DNA of 64,000 bases from Laccaria trichodermophora (lineage: Eukaryota; Basidiomycota; Agaricomycetes; Agaricales; Hydnangiaceae): assembly GCA_018417955.1 (NCBI GenBank), contig JACTVC010000005.1, forward strand, positions 1,054,001 through 1,118,000, written 5' to 3'. Positions 24,401 to 36,938 of the stretch are shown piece by piece. The notes under the pieces are model-generated. The model searched no databases. It saw only the letters and a program-made list of their open reading frames with translations, and was not told the origin of the DNA. The position numbers and the translations under genes were made by a program. Every line of letters starts with the position of its first letter. Position 1 is the stretch's first letter.

Positions 24401-24797
24401 GGGCCGATCGGGCTAGAGGACTGGATCTTGGCTGAAAGGATGAGGTAGACGTGTTGATCTTGAGCCTTTCATTTGCGGTGTTTCCGATGCGCGGTGGTGA
24501 ACCCTGGGATCGCGGCGGCGAGGAGGCCAAGGGAGAGCTCGACGGAGCGGGAGCTGTCGGCGACGATGAGAGGGGTGCAACGCGACCCTGCAGGCGTTGC
24601 GGTAGAAGGGCCGCCACGGTGGCAGAAGAACTCGAGGGCTTTGGCAGAGTTGGAAGAGGCGGCGGGGTAGAGCATGTGTGATCTCCCAACTCGTCTAGAG
24701 GGACAGGTTGGTTGCAATTTGAGCATTTGACGGTGGGTAACAGCTGAGATATACGACCCGCTTTATTTTCAGGAGTAGCCTGGAGCATTGTGGCCAT
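21460..24797 (-). CDS. paxillin-like LIM-domain protein, intact copy C
   Basis: Three exons, 24797-23558, 23498-22093 and 22038-21460, join in frame to give 1,074 residues. The N-terminus has a small zinc site, CSNCNQPVPLDELGDHTC. About 800 residues of Ser/Pro/Gly-rich, probably disordered linker follow, with proline-glycine repeats (near 24000-24240) and many potential phosphorylation and SH3-type PPPLPP sites. The C-terminus has CVRCHTTIEDG...CERC, then a LIM domain (CRRC, YHKEC, CHTC, CAYH) and a second LIM-like domain (HPEH, CERH), ending in an acidic DDEGEEQW segment. LIM domains are protein-protein interaction modules; fungal paxillin-like LIM proteins act at sites of polar growth and septation. 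The exact partner is unknown. Two broken copies lie in the same window. Confidence 0.85.
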
Positions 24798-25748
24798 GCT
24801 GGCGCTCGGTTGAAGGATAGTGGGTGCACTTGATACGACCAGCGCGTAGTAGAGTTGGAAGTCGACGACAAGGGGGGGGGGGGTCTCGGAGATCTTTGCG
24901 GTTATCCCGTTGCAAATGTTAGCCTACGATATGCCGGGAATCAAGGCTATCGGGAGTAAGGTGTTTAGCATAACATGGGAGAAGGAAGAAAGTGTTCGTA
25001 CATACCTTTTCCACGCAAACTTCAATATCAGCAAGTTGCCCACTTGTCTGCCCAAAATCACACAACTATTCCCCCAGCAACCGAAGCGCGGGACACGTAT
25101 GGCACACGAGGTACAGCGAGGTACAACATACATTCGAATTGATTCAATTCGGAAAGACGCGCCTCGTGATGAATGCAAGAAGATCTGATCCCAGCAGACT
25201 CAACCAATTTCTCACTTTTAACCATGTCCTACCTATTACTCAAAATTTAACCTTTCCTTACGGCATTGCTACATATGCCTTATGTGGTTCTTCCTCAAAG
25301 GGGTATACTCGGCGTACATTCTACGAAGGTGTCAGGCTTCAGCTCGGCATCGCAAGGCGTTTGCGCCTGCCATCACCACAAGTGCTCCTAGCGATGCCCT
25401 AGCGACAATCCAAACTTGATATATGCAAACGCTTTTCATTCTGCGCGATATCCCCGAATGTCAGGGAACCCTCTCTTAAAGCCTAAAGGCCTAAAGAGCT
25501 GTCCTTGTCCTCTTGACAAAATGGGCGTCTTCCACAATTAATTACGTGATTCTGGATCGTACATGCACGCCCTTTGGAATGACGATGCTATGAAGGACCA
25601 GAATGATCTCCGATCTTGAGCTGGATAATGACTCCATGTTCTATTCAGTTGAGCAACTTGCGATGGGGCTCTTGTCGCGTTGAAGATCGCCAATATCAAT
25701 GTACGCGTACAATGCGGGTATCTTTTATCGTTCAACTGGCGATGCCCA
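24798..25748. promoter_or_regulatory. intergenic region upstream of LIM gene C
   Basis: This 950-bp stretch holds the promoter of the LIM gene (24798 upward) and the 3' flank of the Sac phosphatase gene. A run of ten or more G residues lies at about 24872-24882. I see no coding region. Confidence 0.45.
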
Positions 25749-28700
25749 CTAACCACCGAGCCATAGCAAACGCTTGACCCCATATTCCATTTTCGCATAC
25801 ACACTTGTCATGCGCTGTGCCTCAGAGAGACTGTGTCGTAAAATCAAACTTAGTTTCGGACAGACATTCAAGGTTAAGTAAGATACTCACCTGACAACAT
25901 CCTCGTTGGTCACAAAGTTGCTATGAGTACTGCCAGCGTCTTCACAACCCTGGTAGATGCTGTCCACAATCAAGTCTACCGCCTCTCGACAGCTCGAGGC
26001 ACCGTTCAACTCGTCTGACGCATCTGCGTACAAGCCACTTGCACTACTAGATGCACGCCGGATGCGGGTGGGATCTATCGGCAGGACCTTGAACGCGGCA
26101 AAGGCCGTCTGTTCCGCATTGCCAACGCTGAACGTGTTTGATACAATGCTCGAAAGAGGCTGGTTGGCATTCCTTTTCGTGTTGTTTCGAGATGGTAGGC
26201 TGAATGCCGTAGGCTTGCCTTGTCTTCTTGAAGACGAAGAATTCGAGAGTCTCAAATCCAGATTGTTCTTCAAAGAATAACTGGTAGTTCGTGATTCTTG
26301 GTTCATAACCGACCATGTCACGATAAACCCTGCATTCTGCTCAGGATCTCGGCTGGCTTCCTCTAGCGGTGACAAGATATAGGCGCCTATGCCATATGTT
26401 AAGGTGCTGCAGCTTAAACAATATTTGCAACGGACCTCTGGTTATCGAAACAATGTCTCCGAGGGGAACGCGCGTGTAGAGTTTCACCTTTTCGAGGGTA
26501 TAATCATAACTCTAAAATGCAATTAGACAGATTGCTTTATTACAACTTCAAATGGACTCGCAACAATATATAAAGCCTTTACTGACTGTGGTGTGGCTAG
26601 CATTCAGCATTCTCAAGTAACGATTTTGTGAAAAAATACACACAAGCAATAGGACTTTTTCCTCAAACTTTAAGCCGATCCTAGTATTGAGTTCCTCAGG
26701 CGCGAACAGTGTCCAGCCGGATAGCAAGCGTTCTCCTTCAGGGAGAACCCTCGAAACAGAAGTTGCGATTGCCTCTGCTCGTATCTTAGACAAGCGTATA
26801 AGGGCGCAAGGATCCGTAGACTGGAGTTTAAGGAGAAACTCAGAAAAGACTGTTGTAGTGCGGTACCCCAGCATAAAGTCGATGACGGCTTGGGAAAACC
26901 AATCACTAAATGTTGATGTATACATTCTATAAATCAAACGCTTTTCGGTAACGGTCCTGATAGCTTTGATAGAGACATTTGAACTGACCTTGCTAGTGAG
27001 TTCACTCCATCATTAAGTAATCCTCCCAAGTCACGTTTTCCCGTTCTAGCAAAAGACTGAGGATGGAGGTGAAAGTCTATTGAGTCACTGTATACCTTGT
27101 GAAGTCACCCTTGTAAGGAATTGATGTTAGTTGTTGACAGGAACATGTGAGATCATACGAACCTTCAAGGCAGAGGTACCAGCGCTAAGCATTGATGTGA
27201 GAAGACTTATCCAGACTAAAAACAGGAAGTAACCATACTAGGCACGACTGATAGCATCTCCGTTATTTGCCCAGACTTCAGTACGCGATTAGGCTACTGT
27301 CACTTGGTGGAAGAATGAAACCTACCATCATTGAAGATAAGGTCAGCGCTGTTTCCCCCATTGACGGAAGGCTTGAAAAGTGCAAGAGCGCTAAGTTGCT
27401 TACTGAGGACATATCGTGCAAAAGCCGACTTGATCGTCCTCTGCATGAGCGTATGTCAGAACTCAACGGAAAGATAGCTCTGACCTGCACAACGTTCGTC
27501 CTATCGAGGCAATCAATGCAATTGACTCGGAAAACGCCATTCTGTTGAGAGAAAACGACGTTGTCCGATATCCACAAGTAACTGGGAGTTGACGGTGGTC
27601 AATGCATAAAAAGTACCTCATGAAGAAGGCACGCACCCTTGTGAGTCGAAAACTCTCTCCATGGAATCAATCAATTTCGAAATGTTTTCATATCTGGAAT
27701 TAGAATCGAATCAGGTTGAACATCGTTGATGTGAGGGCGTTTGCACCTACTTCATCCCTTTTGTCTCCTGATGGAAGTCGTACTCTACATACCTACAAAA
27801 GGAAGTGAGTGCTTGTCCATTGAAAGAAGTTTGTGACTTTGCTGAGCATCCTTCGAATCTAGCTTTTTTGCATATTCGCAGTATCCCCTTGTGATCGCTC
27901 CTTCCTTGCCGTGTTGTTCCGCAAGGTTAACAATAGTCTTGCCGTCCAACATGGATCAGTACGGGCGAAGTAAAGGGAGTTGTTCCACTAACATGATGTC
28001 CATACACTGGCACGGTTCGTTGGAAATGTTTTCCGATAGTGTCAAGATTTTGTGCTTGAGTTCTGTCAGGCGCGAGCAACGGTGAGGGCTTCAAGCCATA
28101 TCCAGTCTGAGTCCAATAGAGCGGTACTGGAAATGGTCAGTCAGTCTTCGTGAGCCCAGTTGAGGGAGACAGGCAAACTTGAGCCCCTAATTTGAACGTA
28201 AGCAAAGATATTGTCTTTCCCCTCGCGCTGAAGTGACTGCCATCAGATGAATTAACCAAAGATAACCCTTGATAGCATACCTCCACTCTCATAATGGTTT
28301 CTGTCTCAACAAAATTTGCAACATGAGCATCATCATCGATTCCACGACGTTGATACCTTAGTCCAGCTCGATATCTAGAACGCCTCGACACAATGATATA
28401 ATCAACGACTATATCAGGTTCATCGGCGATTGTATCGTCCGACGGGACGTTAAATTTGGCCATTTGGAAGTAACCTTGCATTATAGGAAGGACGTAGCAA
28501 TGCAACTGAGATATGGATCGGTGAGCAACAATACTGAGCTTTTTATTTCATGGGGACATACGCCAGCGTCTAAAAACGGTTTCGCCATCCATTCGTTCCA
28601 CCAGTACTGTTTATCGACGCGTCGCCAAAGAGGAAGGGTGGGGTTAGGTTCCGCGAGGGGGGACACATCGTCACCGTCTTTTGGAACATCGGACGTCACA

Positions 28701-30040
28701 GCTTCTGGGGAAGGAAGGGCTCCTAGCCCTTCAAGCAGTGAATGCTTCTTCCGAGATTTCATGGCTTGTTCCTGCTTGTGCTGCAAAGAACGTGTGATAT
28801 CTTCCCACTTGATCAGTCGTACGAATTAGCATATATGAAAAAAGAGTACCGAAATTGTATGCAAAATACATCCCCCCTTTTGCAAATTGTCGAATGCATT
28901 CCTTAACAACCTTGGTTTCCACTTCAAAATGGCGCTCTTCGGTTGTCGCTGGCGCCGGCGCTGTCGACGCTAAGATGTTTTCCAACACCCCTGCAGGTTC
29001 GTCTGCGTTTTCCTCCATCATCTTGTCAATGGTTTCTTGCTCTTGCAAGAGGGAAATGGGCTCTGGAAATGGAGGTGATTCTGTGTTTAGATGTATGGAA
29101 TTTGGGCGTTTCGAGAGTCTACTCCAAAACGAAAGTCGATCGGCAAGAGTCTTGAACACGGGAGACTTTGCTATTGAGCGGTCCGAAGAAGAAGAAGAAT
29201 CGGAGCGAGAAGATTGTGCCGAAGATGGGCGGCCAAGGTGTGCAGCTGTAATTGCATCATTGTCAAGCCTCAAGGGTATAGGGGATAGAATTTTCATGTC
29301 TGTGTTAGGTGCGAACTGGACGTGTGGCACAGTTGGTATACGTATAGATGACGCGACATCATGGTTATCCAACTTCGAGGTGGAGGTTGGCGCGTCTAAT
29401 GCCTGTGATCTTGGGAGCAACGATGGCCGGGCTATGCCTGCATTACGCGATGCTAGGGTATTCAGTTCCACCTTAGCGCGTTCGTAGACAAGGGGTATCG
29501 CTGTAACGCCTTTGACACCATAGACTGTATGAGTTGGCTCAAGGACTACGACCAAGTGTTAGCAACACCATCAGACATTTGAACGATTGAATACAGACCA
29601 TTCCCGAGCTCTGATCGAGAGGAAATGACCAAGAGATATGAACCTAGTAGCCATAAGCCAAGAAAACTCTAAACAGACCGAAAACAAAGCAACGTACAAG
29701 AAAAGAGTTCAAGGACACCGACGATACCATAGACTACAACACTTCCGCTCCAATCAATCTGCTCGTCGGGTTCATTGATCTCTACGACCTTGACAATCTT
29801 CTCCCAATGGATGCGCACGTACGAATTTGATCTATGGCCGGGTACCTGGGATCTTGAAAGAAGGCCATCCGTCGTGGCAAGTAAAGCGATGTGGTCGTGT
29901 GGAGATGGGTGGGGAACGGCGGGGACAATATATTTCGGCGGTAAGCCCACTGGTTGTACAGGGTTGGGTAGTTGATTGCTGCCTACTGGTGTGTCGTTTT
30001 TCGCAAGGGGTTTGGATGCCTTTGTGAAGAATCGTTTCAT
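25749..30040 (-). CDS. Sac-domain phosphoinositide phosphatase (Sac2/INPP5F-like)
   Basis: The enzyme removes phosphate from inositol lipids on membranes. The catalytic CX5R(T/S) motif is clear in RVNCIDCLDRTNVVQ (about 27520). Upstream, in order: N-terminal exon from MKRFFTKASK (30040), a PH-like segment with VYGIVGVLEL, a Ser-rich insertion (28990-29480), FAKGGMYFAYNFDITRSLQ, WWNEWMAKPFLDAGV, YVLPIMQGYFQ, RYQRRGIDDDAHVANFVETE and DGKTIVNLAEQHGKEGAI, all Sac landmarks. After the motif comes a conserved Sac2-type region (AYAGTSALKGD, LNDGVNSLARMY) and a C-terminal tail ending at TAG 25749-25751, reached through a last exon reading LSEAQRMTSVYAKMEYG. At least 12 exons. The frame looks intact throughout, although small exons between 26940 and 27900 were only partly traced. 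Confidence 0.85.
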
Positions 30041-30426
30041 ATTGACCCAGCAACGAAATGGAAGACGTTAGGCGGAAAGAGTGACATCAGGTGGGCTGGC
30101 TTATAAGACCAGACACCAACAACAGCATACAAGTCGACGCCCCAAATACCTTGCTTCTGTAACGTTCAACGCTGGCGGCAAGAGTGTGGAAATTTATGAG
30201 ACCTCTCGTGAACTTGGAGTTGCGGAGAGAGATGTTTTTCATATGAAGGAGAAGACATGCTTATGCCATTGTCAATGGTCCGGACCGTCCGGCTGACAGT
30301 CCCAACAGTTCCATCGTCGCTTCAAAAACGTTCAGGCCCCAGGACCCATCGAATAGCCTAGATACAACCACCGTGGCACATCACTCATTTCGACGCATAC
30401 CGTGATAAACCAGACGGACAGATAAT
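30041..30426. promoter_or_regulatory. intergenic region between Sac gene and ubiquitin-like fragment
   Basis: The Sac gene starts at 30040 on the minus strand and the ubiquitin-like sequence runs on the plus strand, so this is a divergent spacer. A plus-strand frame (30081-30293) might be an upstream exon, but I cannot support it. Confidence 0.35.
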
Positions 30427-30948
30427 CAAATAATTTGTCAAACTCTGACTAGCAAAAAGATAAATGTTGAGTGCAAACGCGATGACAGTGTTGAAACAGT
30501 GAAGGGCATGATCGAAGCAAAGGAAGGCCATCCTCCTCTCTCGCAGAAACTCATTGTCGCGCCAGGAGAGGAGCTCAAAGATGGTTGGAGTTTACGACGT
30601 GAGTGTCTGGTTGTCCCGTACTATAGCAATGTTCTGAACAATCATCAAGATCAAATCAAGATTACAAGTTGGACAACGAATCTATTGTCGTTGAGAAACC
30701 GCGCTGGTATGTTGCCGCTGGGGCAATGCTCTCTCGAGGACCTTTTTACTCAAGCTGCAGACGAAATTCCTTGCAGCGGCCTGCCCATCGCATACGACTT
30801 TCAACGAGGACGTCGATTGAACGTCACAATCATTGACGCAGCTCGTTTCTCTCTTGGGGTTGGGCCTCCTGTTGAGATACCGAAAAACGTTTGGGTGAAC
30901 AATGAAAGGCTCTTCATTCAGCCAGTTGAGTTGGCCTTCCTGGCCTAG
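30427..30948 (+). CDS. divergent ubiquitin-like domain fragment
   Basis: Translation from 30427 aligns by eye with ubiquitin: QIICQTLTSKKINVEC corresponds to the first beta hairpin, DSVETVKGMIEAKEGHPP to the alpha helix and its end, QKLIVAPGEELKDGWSL to the following strand, and after a likely intron (30608-30660) HYKLDNESIVV to the ubiquitin DYN..ES segment. No C-terminal Gly-Gly follows, so conjugation is unlikely. There is no start codon in frame before 30427, so an upstream exon is required or lost. Downstream, one frame continues open to 30948 (LGVGPPVEIPKNVWVNNERL), but it connects to the ubiquitin-like part only through a splice I cannot place without a frame break. It may be a working UBL protein with unresolved exons or a decaying one. 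Confidence 0.5.
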   Translation, partial: QIICQTLTSKKINVECKRDDSVETVKGMIEAKEGHPPLSQKLIVAPGEELKDGWSLRRECLVVPYYSNVLNNHQDQIKITSWTTNLLSLRNRAGMLPLGQCSLEDLFTQAADEIPCSGLPIAYDFQRGRRLNVTIIDAARFSLGVGPPVEIPKNVWVNNERLFIQPVELAFLA

Positions 30949-31774
30949 ACATTCTTTAAACCGCAGGTCACACAACCGTACTCGACATGTACTGTCCTTC
31001 ATGCAACTACGAGCTAAACACTACACGTTGGGAATCTTGCAATCACAAAAGGTGCTTTGTGCTACCGCTACGTCAACGACTCCAGATTGATTCTTGCTTA
31101 GGGCCATAATGACCGCTTCATTACTTTGATCTGGACCATGCCAAAATGGCAACCCAAACTCTCACTCACTCAATGTTAATGAGCTTTCCACCGTATTAGC
31201 TACTCCCCGATCTAGGCTGGACGCGTTTCAAGGTCAAAGATACGGTTTCTGGTTTGCGGACAGTCGAAAGTTCTTTCCATTGACTGGAACACAAAGTCTG
31301 TCTCTTCCAATGTGAAACTACTGGGAATCATTGTGATTACAAGCATTACTCAAACTACAATCCAGGCTGCAGTTGCTTCACCCCTTGTTATTCTGATTCC
31401 GTGACTCCTTCCGGCTCATCCTTTCCTGCAGAAAATCTCCTCCCAGCAGTTCGCCGGCCCTACCCAGGCTTGGAGAATTGTGTCTCACACACAGAGATGA
31501 CTTGGGCCTTCTCTTTTACTCCCGGGCAACGTCTTCTATCTATTTTATGATTAGTTGTGGACATACCTAGTTGTGCAGGCCGGCTTTTGCACTGAGGTTC
31601 TCACGAATAACATCCAGCTATGCAATGTGTTCGCTTTCGCCAACCTGTATTCACTTGAAGTCTTAGCCTCGTGTCTCTTTGATGGACGAGTCCCAAGTTT
31701 CTCTGTTTCTGCGCTTGGATTATGAAAGCAATTAATAACTCCCAAGTCACATTCTAATCCCCTGTTAATATACA
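30949..31774. other. no recognisable gene
   Basis: This spacer lies before the kinase-like pseudogene. No conserved frame, RNA gene or repeat is evident on either strand. Confidence 0.4.
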
Positions 31775-33250
31775 ATGACGACCCTGCAGCAAATCATTCC
31801 CCAAATCGTCATTCCACATCTTCCGCCTCTGAGGCCGATTCGTTCCCAACCGCATACTGCTGGCTACGCCCCAACGGCTGCTCCTCCCCAACACCACGTT
31901 CCGTACTGGATTCGTTACGATCCAACACTTGCAGACTCGATGATGCAAAAGCTTCAAACATACCTACCAACAGCACCTGGCGCTAACCTTCCCCCAAGTC
32001 CTCGATTCCAAAGCCATCTCGATTCCCTGCCCGAGGATCTGCTTCGTACCGGTTTGGGCCGTTTGAGTACCGAGGAAACCACGGTCGAATTCTGGGACTA
32101 TTGTCTCTATGATCGGATCCGATATGCGGTTATGGAAATAGATCAGAATTATACTCTCTGCTAAAGAGGAGGAGAGGACGTTATATGATCACAATCCAGA
32201 CGCCTTGATATCGCCCCTTCCAAACACCCCGCCTGCTCTCCATTATGAAGCGAAAAGTTGGCATGTTTTCGATAAGTTTGCCCCAGATATCTTCACGCTA
32301 GCTCAACACGACGAGGATGGGCAGACAGGGACATATTTGGACATGGGCATAAACGAGGCATGTCTTGCACCTGTAACATCTCCTGCTCTGCTGCATGATG
32401 AAGAGAGCCCAAGCTATCTTGGCGACTCCGGTGCCTGCGAAGGTTGGGCAGGGAAAGTTTGGTTCGCAAGGATGGTTGACGGCCAAGGCTTCCAGGGGGA
32501 GGGTGCACGATCCATCATCTTCAAGGTTAGCTGAACTATCTTGTTTCTGAATTGTTAACATGCCGTTACTGCTAATATAGCTGGGCGTCTCCATGATCCG
32601 CGCAGGTAATCCGATACCTTATGGTATCCTGTTTGGTGGCCACAAATTCATGCTATTTTCATTGTTCCGTAACGAAAACACGCTTGGGGAAGCTCGTTAT
32701 GGTCTGGCTTGCTCAGAAATCATTGACTGCACCGATAATGCAAGGCCGATAATACCACTTGTTACATATTGCCTCCTGGGAAACCCCCAACTATCCCCAC
32801 CAAACTTCCCCCTTCCCCCTATTCCGACCCCAGTCATCCAGGACAAAAAACCGGTGACACGAAGTAAATTCAAGAAATTCGTGAAATCAATTAAACCTGT
32901 ACGTTGAGTTGAGTTTTGACAAAGCCGATACTCATGTCAGTTTTGTTTTCAAGAAAAAGTCCAGCAAAAATATCTCTGTGGCCGCTGATGCTGCTCAGTC
33001 CAGGTCCTAAGCTTCCGTCAATCTCACCAAAAACGAAATGTTTGCTCTCAAAGTCCGCGAGGAATGCTGAAAGAGATGTTGCAGCGACAGACTGGTATTT
33101 ACAAGGTTCGCTTGGACCCACAAAGACGATGTGCTCTCGAAGGCTTCAAGTTTTTCAGCTCCGAACGTCTCAAAGCCATGACTATGAAATACACGAACCC
33201 TAGGCAAAACCAATGGTGGTTTGCATTCTCCTCGCAACTCTCTTCTTAAC
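31775..33250 (+). pseudogene. kinase-like protein, broken paralogue of the gene at 35227-36938
   Basis: The start MTTLQQIIPQIVIPHLPPLRP aligns with MGRLQDIIPQVLIPHVPDLRP of the intact copy, and the segments HVPYWI, LPEDLL and LSTEETT follow in the same order. Breaks: a frameshift at about 32160 (the frame stops after DQNYTL and resumes one base off at DHNPDALISP). An extra in-frame insertion of about 45 codons lies at 32357-32495. The intron at 32525-32580 is conserved and the next exon (GNPIPYGILFGGHKFMLFSLFRN) is good. After the second intron a TAA ends the frame (SRS-stop near 33008), and the glycine-loop segment of the kinase domain is deleted, jumping to MFALKV. The catalytic loop is missing. 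It is in inverted orientation to its intact partner. Confidence 0.8.
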
Positions 33251-35226
33251 AATTTCATGATAATTATGGCGGAGTGTTTGGAGACTATCAGGCGGCAAAC
33301 ATTTTCTCAAACAATCATTCTATGATCATTATTTCTCGCACGGGCGCCAACATCAATGCCGGGGTCTCTTATTAAACATGTCAATTCTCGTTGTTGAATC
33401 TTGAACTCGAGGGCTCACGGAAAACCAGACATTAGCAGTGGGAGCATACAGTCGGGGAGGGGGGGGGTTGACGGTTTCGAAAAGTGTAATAATAGTTCTG
33501 AACGTGATGGGATATGTAGAATGAACAAGAAGTGCGATTTGCAATTAGATTTACCAGCACCGTCCCTTCATCTATCGTACCCATTATCATACCCATTAAT
33601 GACCTGTATGAGCACCCGACAGTTCCCAACGACGTATGCTCCAAAGTTCGATAGCCCCCGCATCGGAAGCGCAGCGCGAAGGAGATACTACGCCGTGAGG
33701 TAGAAGTGAGGGGAGAAGTTGTGGCGATGGTCCAGCCTGTGGACGTGAAATGCAAGTGAAATGATAACCCTAGCTGTATTCAGACGATGAGCAGGCATCA
33801 TGAAATTATAAATAGAAAGTTAATACTGCATGTGTCCCAAGAACGAGGAGCGCTGATGAAGGTGAATCCAGTCGTCCGCCAGCTGATTATGGCCCTGAAG
33901 TACCCGCTGCACTGACGACACCCATAGTCCCAATCCTATAGACGATGGGATATATCTTCCGATGGGTGCTTATGCCAAGCACGATAGCAGCCATATCCCA
34001 CTGACGACTGTTCAGCGCGGTGTACAACGCGAGGAGAGCGACAAAATGGACTCGGAAGAACCGCGCGTCGAGATTGAGAAAACGAGGGAGTTGAGGAGAT
34101 TGAACAGTGCTGCGTATATAGGGGCGAGTTTTTCCCTTCCCATCACCAGGTCGTGGCGTCATGCCACTCGCTGTCAAGAATCAACGCGACTCTGAGGAGA
34201 ACGGAAGAGCGCACGATATTGCGGAACAACATGAGAGCATGGCGATTACATAGTTTCGTCACCTTCAACTGACCTCCATGTCCTGGGCATAAACAAGTCT
34301 TCCTCGCGCTCTCTCGTCAAATACAAAGACGTGGATTATCGCGTCTATCCATATATTTGTCGCGTCTGATTCTTATTGAATTGGTCGCGTGAATTTTACC
34401 GAAGAGCACGACGAAAATCTATGCCACTGACTCGCAAAGTTCATTCCAGAAAAAGATGCTAGTGGTCGCAAAGGAGTGAACCGTCCGTTCTGCGTGGGTG
34501 AGACGCCAGACCAAAGATTCATGGCAAGAACCGCACAAGAAAAACGCTCGCATCTCTAAAGTTGCCGCTGTCGAAATTCCAGACCCACGTTTACTTCGGC
34601 CTCAAAATCAACGGATTAACAAGGGCAAAGTTCAGCTCATGTTGAATTGGAGGAGGAGGAATTAGAGGAAGACGGACCAGAAACGGGCTAGTAGATTCAG
34701 AGACGGGTGGTCCGCAGCAGGAGGAGATAGAGATAGCGGGAGAAGAACGGGAGACGGAGGGGCCAGAAGATCTTATTCAAGGGGGTGCAACGAGAACGTC
34801 GCGTCGCAAGCGAAACCAGGGAACGAGCCGGTCTCCAAGGCGAGTTTAAAGAGGAGGAGTCGTTCAAACGTTGTCCGCTCAAGAAGCGAACGATGATCTT
34901 GCGATGATCGAAGGGGAACGAAAAAAAGCGCACCAGATTTTGAACAAGAGGCGGAGAGCGAAGAACATTTTCTAACAAGTAAGTACGATTTTAGTACGCG
35001 TTTGTTATGTCCTCGGCGCATTACAACTCCATATTCAGCGCAGTCGGTGATATGTTCAACGATCCTAGCTCTCGAACCACAAGAACACGCGGCCCAATCC
35101 TCTAATAGCACCCTCCCGACCAATTCCGCACTCCTCCCTACGCAAGCAACTTGAGTCGTTGACTCCCCCAATGCTCGAACCAAACCTAGCAGGAGACGCC
35201 GGACAACGGAGGCCGTTCTCCGTCTT
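33251..35226. other. spacer between the inverted kinase-like pair; no gene recognised
   Basis: About 2 kb separates the broken and intact paralogues. Only short frames exist. A G run lies at 33461-33469. I recognise neither a gene nor a transposon end here. Confidence 0.4.
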
Positions 35227-36938
35227 TCACCTCTGGCGTGGTTCAGGACTCAATAACAAGAATTGGCGTGCCTCGATAAGTTCAGAGCACATCGTTCGGC
35301 CGGTGCATTGATGTTCGCTTCCATGCGAGAAATCAATGAGATGAGGAGATCCATTTTGCAAAACAATGTTCTCCGCTCGCAAATCTCCATGTACAACTCC
35401 ATGTTCATGAATCAGGCAGAGCTCTTCTAGTAGCTGATGACTACCACGAAATTAAAAAAGACTGAAAATTGAGCAAGAAGCCGCACACCGTTGATCCATG
35501 CTTAGGTCTGAAACATCCTGTACCGTGGAACCCGAATACTCCATGATAAGTACTTTGAGGTGCTCAGAGCTGAAAAATCCGAAAACTTTAGGAATGCAGC
35601 GTCCTTGCAGGTCCAAGAGAACCCTGTAGATATCAGCTTCTCGTTGCAACATCTCCCCCCCGCTCTTCCAAGGTGCAACTTTGAGAGCATATACTTCGTT
35701 GTCGGTGGTGCCGACAAAAACTTGTCCTGCCACCCCATGCCCAATACACTCGGAGAGTAAGATTTCAACAGCAGGTGATGCATTAGACGCAAAATCTTCA
35801 GCATCTTGCCTTATTGGTTCACGGCATAATGAAAACGACCTCGACTGAGCACCATCAGCAGCAGAGGTATGGATGTTGATTTTGTTCTTGAAAACAGAAA
35901 CAACATTAGTAGCTACTTGTCAAAACTCGACGGCACGCACTGGTAATGCTTTCATGGATTTCGTATATTTACCTTGTGTCACTGCTTTCTCATCTTGGTT
36001 AACCCGTGTAGGGATAGGAGGAAGGGGAAAGGATGGCGAGAATAGTTGGGCAGGGCCATTGGGGTTTCCAAGGAGACAGTAGATGACAAGTGGGATTAAC
36101 GGCCTGGTAATATCAGTGCAATCGATGATACCCGAGCATGACAGACCATAATAAACCTCCCCAAGTGCGCTTTCGTTACGAAACAATGAAAATAGCATGA
36201 ACTGATGACCACCAAACAGGATACCATAAGGCATCGGATTGTCTCTGTTGATCATCGAGATACCCATCTAAATCACCAATAATTGGATGTTAGCGATTTA
36301 AAGATGAGACGGTTTCAGCCAACCTTGAAGATGACGGATCGTGCATCCTCCTCATTGATCCTCAGCTCCAAATACGTCCCCACCTGCCCGCCCTCAACAT
36401 GTTGGGCTAGTTCGAGAATTTGTGGGGCCAATGCATTGAAGACCGACCAACCCTTAGCTTCATAGTGAAGACGGGGTGAAGTGCCCGAGGTAGGGGAGAT
36501 CAAAGCGTCCGGGCTTTCGCTGTAGAGGGTCCAACTTTTTAATAACCCAACGGCAAGAGTGTCATTTTGATCCACATCTCTAACCGCATATCGGATGCGT
36601 GGCCAAAGACATCTGGCCCATAACTCATTTGTAGTTTCTTCAGTACTCAGTGCTCCTGAAAAAGTGGTGAGTAGATCCTCGGGCAAGTGGTCAAGGTATT
36701 GTTGGAGCCGGAGACTTGGAGGCAAGTTACCGCCGGGTGCTGTTGTCAGATAGACCCGAAGTTTTTCCATCATCAAGTTTGCAAGGTTTGGGTCGTGGAT
36801 AATCCAGTATGGCACATGCCGTCGAGGTGGCGTAGTAAATGGAGCGTAGGGAGCAGACGGGGGAGTAAAAGGGGATGGCCTCAGATCTGGAACATGTGGA
36901 ATTAAGACTTGAGGGATAATATCCTGCAATCTACCCAT
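35227..36938 (-). CDS. protein-kinase-like (kinase-fold) protein, 517 residues
   Basis: Four exons, 36938-36324, 36267-35941, 35886-35489 and 35440-35227, join in frame to 517 residues. The start is MGRLQ (second Met of the frame), matching the paralogue. The first 300 residues form a region shared with the pseudogene copy but unknown to me (LPEDLL, YGILFGGHQFMLFSLFRN, IPLVIYCLLG). The C-terminal third has kinase landmarks: glycine loop GHGVAGQVFVG, YALKV with the ATP-binding lysine, READIY with the helix C glutamate, LIMEYSG hinge, HGDLRAEN catalytic loop and IDFS in place of DFG. The domain ends soon after, so the C lobe is short. Related single-exon-loop kinase-like genes are expanded in Agaricomycetes (general knowledge). 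HGDLxxEN resembles aminoglycoside/choline-kinase-type loops. The substrate is unknown. Confidence 0.78.
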
